A stretch of DNA of 64,000 nucleotides from an uncultured Paracoccaceae bacterium (GTDB lineage Bacteria; Pseudomonadota; Alphaproteobacteria; Rhodobacterales; Rhodobacteraceae): positions 62,001-126,000 of the forward strand of contig CANLEQ010000003.1 in the NCBI GenBank assembly GCA_947489705.1. Reading direction: 5' to 3'. Below, in pieces: positions 31,510-40,882 of this stretch (positions are counted from its first letter, which is position 1; each line of letters opens with the position of its first letter). The translations under genes were made by a program, and so were the position numbers. A model generated the notes under the pieces. That model worked only from the letters and a program-made list of their open reading frames with translations, had not been told where the DNA came from and made no database searches.

Positions 31510-32319
31510 ATGGCCACCATCCTCGACAAGATCAAAGCCTACAAGCTCGACGAGATCGCGTCGCGAAAGGCCGATCGCGACCGGGCGACGATCGATTCCG
31601 CCGCGAAAGACGCTCCGCCGGTCCGTCCCTTCGCGAGCGCCCTCACCGGGGCCGCGCGGGAGGGCTACGGACTGATCGCTGAGGTCAAGAAGGCGAGCCC
31701 GTCGAAGGGGCTGATCCGGTCCGAGTTCGAGCCCGCCGCGATCGCGCGCGCCTACGAGGAGGGCGGCGCTGCCTGCCTGTCGGTGCTCACCGACGCGCCG
31801 AGCTTCCAGGGTCACGAGGATTTCCTGACGCAGGCACGCGAGGCCTGCGACCTGCCGGTCCTGCGCAAGGATTTCATGTACGACCCCTGGCAGGTCGCCG
31901 AGGCGCGCAGCATCGGGGCCGACTGCATCCTCGTCATCATGGCGAGCGTCGATGACGGCCAGGCCGCCGAGATCGAAGCCGCGGCGCAGGACTGGAAGAT
32001 GGACGTCCTGATCGAGGTCCACGACGCGGCCGAACTCGAGCGGGCGCAGCGCCTGCAATCGCCGCTGATCGGCATCAACAACCGCGACCTCAACACGTTC
32101 GAGACCTCTCTCGCCACGACGCGCGATCTCGCCCGGAGGGTCGAGGCCGACCGGATCATCGTGGCGGAATCGGGCCTCTCGACCCCGCAGGACCTCGCGG
32201 ATCTCGCCCGCTACGGAGCGCGCGCCTTTCTGGTCGGCGAAAGCCTCATGCGCAGGGACGACATCGCCGCGGCCACGCGCGAGCTTCTCGCCGATCCGCT
32301 GACGCCCGGAGCACGCTGA
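31510..32319 (+). CDS. trpC: Indole-3-glycerol-phosphate synthase
   Basis: Closes the indole ring in tryptophan synthesis. The 269-residue TIM barrel starts [18 protein letters not shown] and has the catalytic Lys in [14 protein letters not shown], a second Lys in [24 protein letters not shown] (catalytic Asn), and VAESGL with the phosphate-binding FLVGESLMR. The stop overlaps the moaC start by one base (TGATG). The trpC-moaC-moeA-lexA order is familiar in Rhodobacterales. Confidence 0.97.
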   Translation: MATILDKIKAYKLDEIASRKADRDRATIDSAAKDAPPVRPFASALTGAAREGYGLIAEVKKASPSKGLIRSEFEPAAIARAYEEGGAACLSVLTDAPSFQGHEDFLTQAREACDLPVLRKDFMYDPWQVAEARSIGADCILVIMASVDDGQAAEIEAAAQDWKMDVLIEVHDAAELERAQRLQSPLIGINNRDLNTFETSLATTRDLARRVEADRIIVAESGLSTPQDLADLARYGARAFLVGESLMRRDDIAAATRELLADPLTPGAR

Positions 32320-32795
32320 TGCCGCTCACGCATTTCGACCAGGACGGCAACGCACACATGGTCGACGTATCCGGCAAGCCCGTCACCGACCGCGAAGCGC
32401 GCGCGAGCGGCTGGATCCGGATGTCGCCTGCGACGCTCGACACGATCACCGAAGGGCGCGCGAAGAAGGGCGACGTGCTCGGGGTCGCGCGGCTCGCCGG
32501 CATCATGGCGGCCAAGCGGACGTCGGATCTCATCCCGCTCTGCCATCCCCTGCCGATCACCCGGGTCGCCCTCGATCTCGCGCCCGATCCGGCCCTTCCG
32601 GGCATCCGCGTCGAGGCGAATGTGCGCACCAGCGGCCAGACCGGCGTGGAGATGGAAGCCCTTACCGCCGTCTCGGCCGCGTGCCTGACCGTCTACGACA
32701 TGGTGAAGGCGATCCAGAAGGACATGGAAATCGGCGGGATCCGCGTGACCTTCAAGGATGGGGGCGCGTCGGGACGGTTCGAGGCCGCCCCATGA
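32319..32795 (+). CDS. moaC: Cyclic pyranopterin monophosphate synthase
   Basis: Works with MoaA to make cyclic pyranopterin monophosphate, the first molybdenum cofactor intermediate. The 158-residue protein has [49 protein letters not shown] and [19 protein letters not shown], all family signatures. It overlaps trpC by one base and moeA by four, so the three are translated in a coupled run. moaA is not in the window. Confidence 0.96.
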   Translation: MPLTHFDQDGNAHMVDVSGKPVTDREARASGWIRMSPATLDTITEGRAKKGDVLGVARLAGIMAAKRTSDLIPLCHPLPITRVALDLAPDPALPGIRVEANVRTSGQTGVEMEALTAVSAACLTVYDMVKAIQKDMEIGGIRVTFKDGGASGRFEAAP

Positions 32796-33964
32796 TCTCG
32801 GTGGCGCAGGCGCTCGACGCGATCTTCGCCCTGGTGGATCCGCTCGAGGCGGAAACGGTCTCCCTTCGCGAGGCTTCGGGGCGGGTTCTGACAGGCCCCG
32901 TTGCCGCCCTGCGCGACCAGCCGCCCTTCGACGGATCGGCCATGGACGGCTATGCGGTGGCCGCGGCGGAGGTCGAGATCGGTCAGGTGTTCGAGGTCGT
33001 CGGGGAAAGTGCCGCCGGGCGACGGTTCGCCGCGAAGGTGTCGCAAGGCCAGGCCGTCCGGATCTTCACCGGAGCGCCGGTACCCGAAGGCGCAAGCCGG
33101 ATCGTTCTCCAGGAAGACGTGGAGCGAGCCGGCGATCGCATCACCGTGACGGATCGTCCCGGCCCGAACACGCATATCCGTCCCGCCGGGGGCGATTTCC
33201 GCGAGGGACAGAGCGTTGCCTTCGATCGCCCTCTGCGCCCCGTCGATCTCGCCTTGCTCGCCGCTATGGGGCACGGCGCCGTCAGGGCGACCCGGCGTCC
33301 GCGGGTGGCGATCATCGCGACCGGAGACGAGCTGGTGGCCCCGGGCGACAGGCCCGGCCCGGACCAGATCGTCGCGTCCAACAATCTCGGCCTCGCCGCG
33401 ATGGTGGAGCGCGCGGGCGGCATCGCCCGGCTTCTGCCCATCGCGCGCGACACCGAGGCCGCGCTCGCCGCCGCCTTCGACCTCGCCCGGGGGAGCGACC
33501 TCATCGTGACGATCGGCGGCGCCTCGGTCGGCGACCACGATCTGGTCGGAAAGGTCGCGGCCGCACGCGGGATGGACCGGAGCTTCTACAAGGTCGCGAT
33601 CCGGCCCGGCAAGCCGCTGATGGCGGGCCGGCTCGATGGCATCCCGATGATCGGCCTGCCCGGCAACCCCGTCTCGAGCCTCGTTTGCGGCGAGGTCTTC
33701 GTACGGCCCGCGATCGCGGCGCTTCTGGGGCTGCCGAAGCGCCCTGCCGGTCGCCGCGAGGCCCCTTTGGCCCAGGCGCTCGAGGCGAACGGTCCGAGGG
33801 AGCATTACATGCGCGGCGTTTTCCGCGACGGAACCCTTTCCGTCGCGCCGGATCAGGACAGCGCGATGCTCCACGTTCTAGCGGAGGCGAATGCGCTGGT
33901 CATCCGACGCCCCGGCGACGGGCCGCGCGAGGCGGGCGACATAATGCAGTTCATCGAGATCTGA
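32792..33964 (+). CDS. moeA: Molybdopterin molybdotransferase MoeA
   Basis: Inserts molybdate into adenylylated molybdopterin. The 390-residue protein has the N-terminal [46 protein letters not shown], the MoCF-biosynthesis domain motifs [12 protein letters not shown] and [25 protein letters not shown] and [17 protein letters not shown]. The start overlaps the moaC stop as ATGA. The next gene, lexA, has its own promoter. Confidence 0.95.
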   Translation: MISVAQALDAIFALVDPLEAETVSLREASGRVLTGPVAALRDQPPFDGSAMDGYAVAAAEVEIGQVFEVVGESAAGRRFAAKVSQGQAVRIFTGAPVPEGASRIVLQEDVERAGDRITVTDRPGPNTHIRPAGGDFREGQSVAFDRPLRPVDLALLAAMGHGAVRATRRPRVAIIATGDELVAPGDRPGPDQIVASNNLGLAAMVERAGGIARLLPIARDTEAALAAAFDLARGSDLIVTIGGASVGDHDLVGKVAAARGMDRSFYKVAIRPGKPLMAGRLDGIPMIGLPGNPVSSLVCGEVFVRPAIAALLGLPKRPAGRREAPLAQALEANGPREHYMRGVFRDGTLSVAPDQDSAMLHVLAEANALVIRRPGDGPREAGDIMQFIEI

Positions 33965-33970
33965 CGCGCG

Positions 33971-33999
33971 TTGACACGGATCGGGAACGCGCCTAGAAC
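33971..33999 (+). promoter_or_regulatory. Predicted lexA promoter
   Basis: A perfect -35 box TTGACA (33971-33976) and TAGAAC (33994-33999) stand 17 bases apart. The -10 box overlaps the SOS box, so LexA binding would block RNA polymerase. The box starts right after the moeA stop at 33964. Confidence 0.75.
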
Positions 34000-34010
34000 A
34001 TTCTGCGAAC
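33996..34010 (+). promoter_or_regulatory. SOS box (LexA operator) of lexA
   Basis: GAAC at 33996-33999 and GAAC at 34007-34010 are separated by 7 bases. This is the complement of GTTC-N7-GTTC, the established direct-repeat LexA operator of alphaproteobacteria. Its place over the -10 region of the lexA promoter gives classical autorepression. Confidence 0.85.
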
Positions 34011-34040
34011 GGTTGGGTTTTTCTGGGGACAGAGCAAACA

Positions 34041-34748
34041 ATGTTGACGCGCAAACAGTTGGAATTGCTGACATTCATCAACAAGCGTCTTCAGCGTGAC
34101 GGTGTGCCCCCCTCGTTCGACGAAATGAAGGCGGCGCTCGATCTGCGCTCGAAATCGGGGATCCATCGCCTGATCACCGCGCTGGAGGAACGCGGCTTCA
34201 TTCGCCGCCTGCCGCACCGGGCGCGCGCTATCGAGATCGTGAAACTGCCGGACTCCCTGGATACCGGGTCGAACGCCAGGCGCGGTGGGTTCGAGCCCGA
34301 GATCATCGACGGCGATCGTCCCGATGTCGACCCGCCGCGCGGGGCACGCGAGGTCCACGTCTCCGCGGTCGACCTGCCCGTGATGGGCCGGATCGCCGCC
34401 GGTGTCCCGATCGACGCGATATCAGAGGTTTCGCATACCGTCGCCGTGCCGAGCCAGATGCTCTCGGGAAGCGGCGCGCATTTCGCTCTGGAGGTCAAGG
34501 GCGACTCGATGATCGAGGCCGGCATCAACGACCGTGACGTGGTGGTCATCCGGGAGACGAGTGTCGCCGATGACGGCGATATCGTCGTGGCGCTGGTCGA
34601 GGGGCAGGAAGCCACCTTGAAGCGGATTCGCCGCCATCAGGGGACGATCGCGCTCGAGGCGGCCAATCCGGCCTACGAGACGCGCATCTATTCCGACGAC
34701 AAGGTCAAGGTGCAGGGCCGGCTGGTCGGGTTGATCCGTACCTACTGA
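34041..34748 (+). CDS. lexA: SOS repressor LexA
   Basis: Repressor of DNA-damage genes, which cleaves itself when stimulated by RecA filaments; 235 residues, the longer alphaproteobacterial form. The winged-helix DNA-binding domain is [20 protein letters not shown] to [10 protein letters not shown]. After a linker comes the cleavage site A120-G121 in [10 protein letters not shown] and the S24 peptidase domain with Ser156 (GDSMIEAG) and Lys194 (ATLKRI). It overlaps the convergent comEC stop by 7 bases. Confidence 0.97.
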   Translation: MLTRKQLELLTFINKRLQRDGVPPSFDEMKAALDLRSKSGIHRLITALEERGFIRRLPHRARAIEIVKLPDSLDTGSNARRGGFEPEIIDGDRPDVDPPRGAREVHVSAVDLPVMGRIAAGVPIDAISEVSHTVAVPSQMLSGSGAHFALEVKGDSMIEAGINDRDVVVIRETSVADDGDIVVALVEGQEATLKRIRRHQGTIALEAANPAYETRIYSDDKVKVQGRLVGLIRTY

Positions 34749-36853
34749 CCCGTCTCCTCGGCGCGGGTCATGCGCCTGTCGATGCGGAGTTGCGGAAGCG
34801 GTTCGGGCCAATCCGCGCCGGTGTTCCAGGGTCGGCGTCCGGAGACGATCCGGGCCGAGATCAGATCGGCCCGGTCCTCGGCCAGCCGGACCGATACCGC
34901 ACCCGTTTTGCGCAGCAGCGGTGCGTTCAGCAGAAGACAGGACCCGCCGTCGCGTTCGACATCCATCGTCGTCACAACGATGTCGACCTGCCGGCAGAAC
35001 TGCTGCGCCCGCTCGCTCGACCCGCGCCCCATTACCTGGACCAGGTCGAGACCGCCCAGGGTGAACCGTGCATTGCCGTCCTCGACGACGTGGCGCGACG
35101 CGGCCAGTTCCTGATCGGGCGTATCGCCGTCATTCTCGAGCCAGACACGTGCGGCGAACCCGTCCCCGCGGGGCTTGGAGAGCGCCCGGCCATCTGCCTG
35201 AAGAACCCCGACAAGTCCGCCCGAAGGTGCGATCAGGATGTCCGGACGGTCCGCCGCGAGCCACATTCCCCCCGCCACCGCCGCGATGCCGACACCCGTC
35301 CACCTGCCCCGCCCCTGCCAGAGGACCACCACCAGCATGCCCAGCGTGAAGATCGGCAGGAACGGAGCCGGCGCCGCCGGAACATGCGACACCGCATGCG
35401 GCAGGTCGGCCACCCAATGCGCCACGATCATGATCCAGACGACCGCGGGCTTCATGATCCAGAGTCCCAGCCAGGCGAGGCCGAGCGGCGCGAGACAGGC
35501 GGCGAGAAGCGCCGCGGGCATGACGATCGCGCCCATCACCGGTACGGCGAGCATGTTGGCGAGCAATCCGTAATGGGACACCTGATTGAAATGCGCCGCA
35601 CCGTAGGGCGCCGTCGCGGCCCCCGCAATGGCCGACGACATCAGCACACCGACGACGGGGGCTACCCAGCGCGACTGGCGGGCCGGCGTACGATTGCGAA
35701 GCGCGCGGAACACGGCGACGAGCGCCGTCGTGGCCGCGAACGACATCTGGAATCCGGGCTCGGTCACGGCTTCGGGCCGCAGGAGCAGGACGATCGTGGC
35801 CGAGACCGCCACGGCCCGCAGCGTCACCGCCCGGCGGTCGAGACAGACCGCCAGCAGCATGACCGCCGCCATGATGAAGGCGCGCTGCGTCGCGACGTTG
35901 CCCCCCGAAAGCGCCAGATAGAACGCGCCTGCCGCCAGGGCGCCCAAAGCCGCGTATTTCTTGACGGGTCGGCGCAGCGCGAGACCGGGAACGAGCACCA
36001 GACCGAACCGCAAGGCGGCAAAGGCCGCGCCCGTCAGAAGCCCCATGTGCAATCCCGAGATCGCGAGCAGATGCGCGAGGTTCGACGCGCGCAGCGCCTC
36101 GAGCGTTCCGGTGCTCATCGCGGATCTGTCGCCGGTGGTGATCGCCGCGGCGAATGCGCCGGCCTCGCCGGGCAGGACCGCCACGACGTAGCGCGAGATC
36201 GCCATGCGTATCCTGCCGATCGGCCGCGTGCCGTCGTCGGGCGCCATCAGCAGGGCCGGCGTTCGCGCATACCCGACCGCGCCGAGGCTCTCGTACCAGG
36301 CCATGCGCTGGAAGTCGAAACCGCCGGGCTCCACGGGGCCTTGCGGCTGCGACAGATGCCCGGTGACCATGATCCGCTGTCCCGGACGAGGCTCGAGCCA
36401 GTCCTGCGCGCCATGAAGGGAAATCCGGACGCGCCGCGGCGTCTCGAATGCGGCCACGCGTTCGAGCACCACCTCGTCGAGCGTGATTCGCGGCATGTCG
36501 GAAGCGGACCGATCGACTTCGATCACGCGTCCCTCGACGGCCCCGTAGTAGCGCCAGTCTATGACGGGCCCCGCCACCTGGTGGGTCCTGACCCCGGCCA
36601 GGCCGAAACCCGTGGCGACGAGGACCAGCGCGACCGCGAGCGGCCAGCGCCACATCCCCGCGGCAAGCGCCGGGATCGCCAGGCAGATCGCGGCGGCCAG
36701 GAGGATCCAGACGCCCCGTGTCGGTTCGGCGGGAAGCGCGAAGTAGCACCCTATGCCGATCCCGAGACAGACCGGGACCCAAGGCACGAGCGCGCCACGC
36801 TGTGCGTCGAGGCGCAGTGCCGCACCCAGGCGCGTGACCGGCCCTGAGGGCAC
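34742..36853 (-). CDS. comEC: ComEC/Rec2-family DNA-uptake channel protein
   Basis: A 703-residue integral membrane protein of the ComEC family, the presumed channel for DNA entry in competence. The N-terminal region has several helices (from about residue 25), then a DUF4131-like soluble part. The Competence domain core (about 220-500) includes [23 protein letters not shown], reported here by its key part DRSAM, and [13 protein letters not shown], a hallmark. The C-terminal 170 residues show no HxHxDH, so the metallo-beta-lactamase domain of longer ComEC proteins is absent or unrecognisable. It is convergent with lexA and divergent from gltX. Confidence 0.9.
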   Translation of the reverse strand: MPSGPVTRLGAALRLDAQRGALVPWVPVCLGIGIGCYFALPAEPTRGVWILLAAAICLAIPALAAGMWRWPLAVALVLVATGFGLAGVRTHQVAGPVIDWRYYGAVEGRVIEVDRSASDMPRITLDEVVLERVAAFETPRRVRISLHGAQDWLEPRPGQRIMVTGHLSQPQGPVEPGGFDFQRMAWYESLGAVGYARTPALLMAPDDGTRPIGRIRMAISRYVVAVLPGEAGAFAAAITTGDRSAMSTGTLEALRASNLAHLLAISGLHMGLLTGAAFAALRFGLVLVPGLALRRPVKKYAALGALAAGAFYLALSGGNVATQRAFIMAAVMLLAVCLDRRAVTLRAVAVSATIVLLLRPEAVTEPGFQMSFAATTALVAVFRALRNRTPARQSRWVAPVVGVLMSSAIAGAATAPYGAAHFNQVSHYGLLANMLAVPVMGAIVMPAALLAACLAPLGLAWLGLWIMKPAVVWIMIVAHWVADLPHAVSHVPAAPAPFLPIFTLGMLVVVLWQGRGRWTGVGIAAVAGGMWLAADRPDILIAPSGGLVGVLQADGRALSKPRGDGFAARVWLENDGDTPDQELAASRHVVEDGNARFTLGGLDLVQVMGRGSSERAQQFCRQVDIVVTTMDVERDGGSCLLLNAPLLRKTGAVSVRLAEDRADLISARIVSGRRPWNTGADWPEPLPQLRIDRRMTRAEETGQ

Positions 36854-36915
36854 CCTTGTTCTCCTACAATCGATTGATTACACCGCAGCGAGTAATTTCT
36901 GGAAATGGTTTCCAA

Positions 36916-38364
36916 ATGGTTAACGCCTCCCAGGCGCCCGGATCGGTCGTCACCCGCTTCGCCCCGTCCCCCACGGGGTTCCTGCATATCGGCGGCGCGC
37001 GGACGGCCCTGTTCAACTGGCTTTTCGCACGCGGGCGCGGCGGGCGGTTCCTGCTGCGGATCGAGGATACCGACCGTGCGCGATCGTCGAACGAGGCGAC
37101 GCAGGCGATCTTCGCGGGTCTGCGCTGGCTCGGGCTTGACTGGGACGGCGACCCGATCAGCCAGGCTTCCCGCGCGACCCGTCACGCCGAGGTCGCGCAC
37201 GAGATGCTGGCTTCGGGCGCGGCCTACAAGTGCTTCGCGACGCAGGAGGAAATCGAGGCATTTCGCGAGGCCGCCCGCGCCGAGGGGCGCAGCACGCTCT
37301 ATCGCTCCCCCTGGCGCGACGCGGACCCGGCCGATCATCCCGACGCGCCTTTCGTCGTGCGGGTCAAGGCGCCGCTCGAAGGCGAAATGGTCATCGAGGA
37401 TCAGGTTCAGGGACGCGTAGTGATCCGCAACGACCAGCTCGACGACATGATCTGCCTGCGTTCCGACGGAAGCCCCACCTACATGCTGGCCGTCGTCGTC
37501 GACGATCACGACATGGGCGTGACCCATGTGATCCGGGGCGACGACCACCTCAACAACACTGCGCGCCAGATGCTGGTCTATCGCGCAATGAACTGGCCCG
37601 AGCCCGTGTGGTCGCACATCCCGCTCATCCACGGGGAAGACGGCAAGAAGCTCAGCAAGCGTCACGGCGCGCTCGGCGTCGAGGAATATGCCGCGATGGG
37701 ATATCCCGCGGCCGCGATGCGCAATTACCTGGCGCGGCTGGGCTGGGCGCATGGCGACGACGAAGTCTTCACCACCGAGGAAGCGCAGGGCTGGTTCGAC
37801 CTCGATGGCATCGGCAGGTCGCCGGCGCGCCTGGACTTCAGGAAGCTCAACCACATTTCCGGGCAGCACATGGCGAAGCTCGACCCCGACGAGCTGATCA
37901 CCGGGCTCAGGGCATGGCAATCGGCAGCCGGCACGCCCGAACTGAGCCAGCCGGAAGAGAACGCCCTCCGCCCTGCCCTGCCGCTGGTGCAGACGGGTGC
38001 CAAGTCCTTTCCCGAGCTTCTCGAAAAGGCGCATTTCGTTCTTGCCGGGCGCCCCCTGACGATCGCGCCCAAGGCGGCGAAGGCGCTCGACGCGGCCGGC
38101 ATCGGCCTGCTCCGCGAATTGACGCCGCACCTGCAAACTGTTAACTGGGATCGCGACGCGCTGGAAGCGGTCGCTTCGCAAACAGCGCAGGAACGCGAAG
38201 TTGGGCTGGGCAAGATCGCGGGTCCGCTTAGGGCCGCGCTCGCCGGGCGCACGGCTACCCCGAGCGTCTTTGACATGATGGTGGTCCTGGGGCGCGACGA
38301 GACCTTGTCGCGCATCGACGACGCCCTGGCATCCGGGACCGGCGTTCCGGAAAGCATCCGTTGA
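36916..38364 (+). CDS. gltX: Glutamate--tRNA ligase
   Basis: Class I synthetase charging tRNA-Glu, 482 residues. The HIGH-type motif is in [27 protein letters not shown] follows, and the KMSKS-type motif is [10 protein letters not shown]. The C-terminal anticodon-binding helices cover the last 170 residues. Alphaproteobacteria commonly hold two GltX copies, one of which also serves tRNA-Gln; which one this is cannot be told. ATG at 36916 has no clear ribosome site, but no better start gives the family N-terminus. A short palindrome, TGGAAATGGTTTCCA at 36900-36914, sits directly upstream. Confidence 0.95.
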   Translation: MVNASQAPGSVVTRFAPSPTGFLHIGGARTALFNWLFARGRGGRFLLRIEDTDRARSSNEATQAIFAGLRWLGLDWDGDPISQASRATRHAEVAHEMLASGAAYKCFATQEEIEAFREAARAEGRSTLYRSPWRDADPADHPDAPFVVRVKAPLEGEMVIEDQVQGRVVIRNDQLDDMICLRSDGSPTYMLAVVVDDHDMGVTHVIRGDDHLNNTARQMLVYRAMNWPEPVWSHIPLIHGEDGKKLSKRHGALGVEEYAAMGYPAAAMRNYLARLGWAHGDDEVFTTEEAQGWFDLDGIGRSPARLDFRKLNHISGQHMAKLDPDELITGLRAWQSAAGTPELSQPEENALRPALPLVQTGAKSFPELLEKAHFVLAGRPLTIAPKAAKALDAAGIGLLRELTPHLQTVNWDRDALEAVASQTAQEREVGLGKIAGPLRAALAGRTATPSVFDMMVVLGRDETLSRIDDALASGTGVPESIR

Positions 38365-38413
38365 GCGCGACGCGCCAAGCGCTTCCCGCCCAGCAACACA
38401 AGGGAGACAGGCA

Positions 38414-39709
38414 TTGGCCGACGAACAGAAAACCGCAAAGCTGACCTTCGGCGATACCGAGGTCGACCTTCCGCTACTGAGCCCCACTGCGGGCCCCGAC
38501 GTCATCGACATCCGCAAGCTCTATGCGCAAGCCGGCGTCTTCACCTACGATCCCGGCTTCACCTCGACGGCATCCTGCGACAGCACGATCACCTTCATCG
38601 ACGGTAACGAGGGGCAATTGCTGCACCGCGGCTATCCGATCGACCAGCTGGCCGAAAAATCCCATTTCCTGGAGGTCTGCTATCTCCTGCTCTACGGCGA
38701 TCTTCCCAATGCCGCGCAGCTCGAGGATTTCGAACATCGCGTGACGAACCACACGATGCTGCACGAGCAGATGCAGAACTTCTTCCGGGGCTTCCGGCGT
38801 GACGCACATCCGATGGCCGTGATGGTCGGCGTCGTCGGTGCGATGAGCGCGTTCTACCACGACAGCACCGACATCTCCGATCCCTGGCAGCGCGAGGTCG
38901 CCTCGATCCGTCTCATCGCGAAGATGCCGACAATCGCCGCCTGGGCCTACAAGTACCATGTCGGCCAGCCCTTCGTGTATCCGCGCAACGATCTCGACTA
39001 TGCGTCGAACTTCCTGCGCATGTGCTTCTCGGTTCCGGCCGAGGATTACGTCGTGAACCCGATCCTGAGCCGTGCGATGGACCGGATCTTCACGCTGCAT
39101 GCCGATCACGAGCAGAACGCCTCGACCTCGACGGTGCGGCTCGCTTCCTCGTCGGGCGCGAACCCGTTCGCCTGCATCGCGGCCGGCATCGCCTGTCTGT
39201 GGGGTCCCGCCCATGGCGGCGCGAACCAGGCCTGCCTCGAGATGCTGCGCGAGATCGGCACCCCGGACCAGATCCCGAAATACATCGAGCGCGCCAAGGA
39301 CAAGAACGATCCGTTCCGCCTGATGGGATTCGGCCACCGCGTCTACAAGAATCACGACCCCCGCGCGCAGGTGATGAAGCAATCGGCCGACGAGGTTCTG
39401 GACCTGCTCGGGATCGAGGACAATCCGACGCTTCAGACCGCCAAGGAGCTCGAGAGGATCGCGCTGGAGGACGATTACTTCCGCGAGAAGAAGCTCTTCC
39501 CGAACGTCGACTTCTATTCGGGCATCATTCTCGACGCGATGGGCTTTCCGCAGTCGATGTTCACCCCGATCTTCGCCGTGGCACGGACGGTCGGCTGGAT
39601 CTCGCAGTGGAAGGAGCAGATCAGCGATCCGCAGCTCAAGATCGGCCGTCCCCGGCAGCTTTACATGGGCGAGACGCTGCGCGACTACACGGATGTCGAA
39701 AACCGCTGA
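38414..39709 (+). CDS. gltA: Citrate synthase (type I, hexameric class)
   Basis: Condenses acetyl-CoA with oxaloacetate at the entry of the TCA cycle. The 431-residue protein starts at TTG 38414, after an AGGGAG ribosome site. Catalytic and substrate residues are visible in [15 protein letters not shown] (His), [16 protein letters not shown] (His) and [10 protein letters not shown] (Asp). [20 protein letters not shown] is the N-terminal signature. The length and the N-terminal beta domain fit Gram-negative type I enzymes. A strong terminator follows, into whose T-tract a transposon is inserted. Confidence 0.97.
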   Translation: MADEQKTAKLTFGDTEVDLPLLSPTAGPDVIDIRKLYAQAGVFTYDPGFTSTASCDSTITFIDGNEGQLLHRGYPIDQLAEKSHFLEVCYLLLYGDLPNAAQLEDFEHRVTNHTMLHEQMQNFFRGFRRDAHPMAVMVGVVGAMSAFYHDSTDISDPWQREVASIRLIAKMPTIAAWAYKYHVGQPFVYPRNDLDYASNFLRMCFSVPAEDYVVNPILSRAMDRIFTLHADHEQNASTSTVRLASSSGANPFACIAAGIACLWGPAHGGANQACLEMLREIGTPDQIPKYIERAKDKNDPFRLMGFGHRVYKNHDPRAQVMKQSADEVLDLLGIEDNPTLQTAKELERIALEDDYFREKKLFPNVDFYSGIILDAMGFPQSMFTPIFAVARTVGWISQWKEQISDPQLKIGRPRQLYMGETLRDYTDVENR

Positions 39710-39731
39710 TCGCCACCGGCGCGACAAAGAT

Positions 39732-39764
39732 AAAAGGCCCTTCGCGATGCGAAGGGCCTTTTTT
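39732..39764 (+). terminator. Rho-independent terminator of gltA
   Basis: AAAAGGCCCTTCGC (39732-39745) pairs perfectly with GCGAAGGGCCTTTT (39749-39762) around a GAT loop, and the T-run continues to 39764. The left end of the transposon begins directly after the T-run, so the terminator has survived the insertion. Confidence 0.92.
39757..39764. repeat. Probable target-site duplication, left copy (CCTTTTTT)
   Basis: The 8 bases before the transposon's left end match exactly the 8 bases after its right end (42764-42771). One extra C (39765) lies between this copy and the left inverted repeat. An 8-bp duplication is the norm for the IS1595 family. Part of the match is a T-run, so chance or slippage cannot be wholly excluded. 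Confidence 0.7.
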
Positions 39765-39765
39765 C

Positions 39766-39788
39766 GCGATTGTATATTTGACAAACCC
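39766..39788 (+). repeat. Left terminal inverted repeat of the IS1595-family element
   Basis: 23 bases, beginning GCGATTGTATATTTGACA and ending AACCC, perfectly complementary to 42741-42763. Homology stops right after CCC. The TTGACA inside reads inward, but unlike the right copy it is not followed by a -10 box at 17 bases. Confidence 0.93.
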
Positions 39789-39790
39789 GA

Positions 39791-40510
39791 TTAGAAAACC
39801 GCTCCGCTTGGCGGATCTACGTTCTCCCACTTTTCAGCGATGTCGCCGCAGACAGCTTTCATCTCGTTGTAAGTGTAGATCGGCTTGGACGGCGATGGGT
39901 GCGTTTTGCCAGAGTTGGCGCAGAGCACGAGCGTGAGTGCTCCCTCCGGCTTGGCTTCTTCTATGAAGGGGCGCTCACCGAAGTAGCCGTACATGAAGGC
40001 AGTTTGGTATCCGGCGACCTCATCGGACACAGCGCCCGATTTGGAGTACCGAAACATCAAACCCCCGATTTTCTGGGTGTTTGCTTTTGTGGTTCTCGAA
40101 GTCAGCATGTCCGGCCTGAACTTGACTTTGGTCCCGTTGAAGGACTGGTCGAAGCTCTCTGACGACGACGTCAGCGTAAACCCCGAGAGGTCAAAGCTGT
40201 CACTAGCGTCGCTGAAGGCCAGAACAAAGTCTGCGTTCTGATCAAATATCCGCTGGTCGAACTCAGAATCAGCAAGCATGTTGCGAATTTGCTCTGCCTT
40301 CTCAGGCAGATCGCCAGGTAGGGGATTCCCATCCTCGAGGTGATCCGATAGAGTTTTCTTGGCGATGGTGTGCTGAAAGTACCGGGCTAGAGACACGTAC
40401 TTGCAGCCGCGAACGATGGTGCGCCTTGCTTGGTTTGACGCGGCCATGTACTCGGCCAACTTGGGCAGCATGATCTCTGGGGAGGGAACGAGCCTATGGG
40501 TCTTCTTCAA
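39791..40510 (-). CDS. Transposon passenger protein, function unknown (239 aa)
   Basis: I do not recognise this 239-residue protein. It is soluble, with no signal peptide or membrane helix. The first 90 residues are basic and helical (ARRTIVRGCKYVSLARYFQ, KLAEYMAASNQ), and the rest is mixed, with SFNGTKVKFRPDMLTSRTTK, FRYSKSGAVSDEVAGYQTAFMYG and a lone YTYNEMKAVCGDIAEKW near the C-terminus; these resemble a small beta-rich domain. The start is TTG at 40510 with GGAG 10 bases upstream, or ATG at 40471. The stop is 3 bases from the left inverted repeat. Codon use is much less GC-biased than the host genes. Confidence 0.7.
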   Translation of the reverse strand: MKKTHRLVPSPEIMLPKLAEYMAASNQARRTIVRGCKYVSLARYFQHTIAKKTLSDHLEDGNPLPGDLPEKAEQIRNMLADSEFDQRIFDQNADFVLAFSDASDSFDLSGFTLTSSSESFDQSFNGTKVKFRPDMLTSRTTKANTQKIGGLMFRYSKSGAVSDEVAGYQTAFMYGYFGERPFIEEAKPEGALTLVLCANSGKTHPSPSKPIYTYNEMKAVCGDIAEKWENVDPPSGAVF

Positions 40511-40731
40511 TGAACTATTACTCCAAGCCTATGCATGATGGAGCAAGCCTCCAGATTGGCCCGCTAACATCCACCCTTGCTCAATATATCTACACTGATT
40601 TTGATTTGCGCTCAAAATACTGCCTGTACCGCTCCTACCAGTCAAGCGGCAGAAAGTGCGTGGAAGTTTTGGCGGCTATCCCGGATGACGACAGCGCCTT
40701 CCAAATGAGCCTGCTTTTAGGGCTAGACTAG
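40510..40731 (+). CDS. Possible small passenger protein (73 aa), doubtful
   Basis: An open frame from ATG 40510 (or 40531) to 40731, divergent from the 239-residue gene, whose TTG start shares base 40510. The translation has a protein-like composition (TSTLAQYIYTDFDLRSKY, SSGRKCVEVLAAIPDDD) and no family I know. There is no ribosome site before 40510, and its last four bases overlap the end of the oppositely directed 47-residue gene. It may be a real gene or the chance frame of a regulatory region. Confidence 0.35.
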   Translation: MNYYSKPMHDGASLQIGPLTSTLAQYIYTDFDLRSKYCLYRSYQSSGRKCVEVLAAIPDDDSAFQMSLLLGLD

Positions 40732-40871
40732 CTCGCGTCGTTCTCCTTTGGCTTCTGCTTCGCCAGCTTCTTCAGCCGTTCGTTGAACCGGGCCTCGTCG
40801 TCGTCGGCGCCGAGTTCTCGGGCTGCCTCCTTGAAACGCTCTAGTTGACTCTTCTGCTCCGACTTTCCCAT
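40728..40871 (-). CDS. Small highly charged passenger protein (47 aa), divergent partner of the DUF3800 gene
   Basis: A 47-residue frame, beginning MGKSEQKSQLERFKEAAREL and followed by GADDDEARFNERLKKLAKQK. It is a soluble helical protein with alternating charges. I have the impression that similar 45-70-residue proteins (a RFKEAARELxxDxDExxFxExL pattern) are common beside DUF3800-type or other accessory genes, but they have no known function. Third-position bases follow coding bias better than the overlapping 63-residue frame. Its ATG is 11 bases from the divergent DUF3800 start, so the two must share a control region. Confidence 0.65.
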   Translation of the reverse strand: MGKSEQKSQLERFKEAARELGADDDEARFNERLKKLAKQKPKENDAS

Positions 40872-40882
40872 ACTTTGCTCTC

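Noticed and set aside
36900-36914. Palindrome TGGAAATGGTTTCCA before gltX as an operator
   Set aside because: One copy only and overlapping the start region; no regulator evidence, so it is mentioned in the gene entry but not called.
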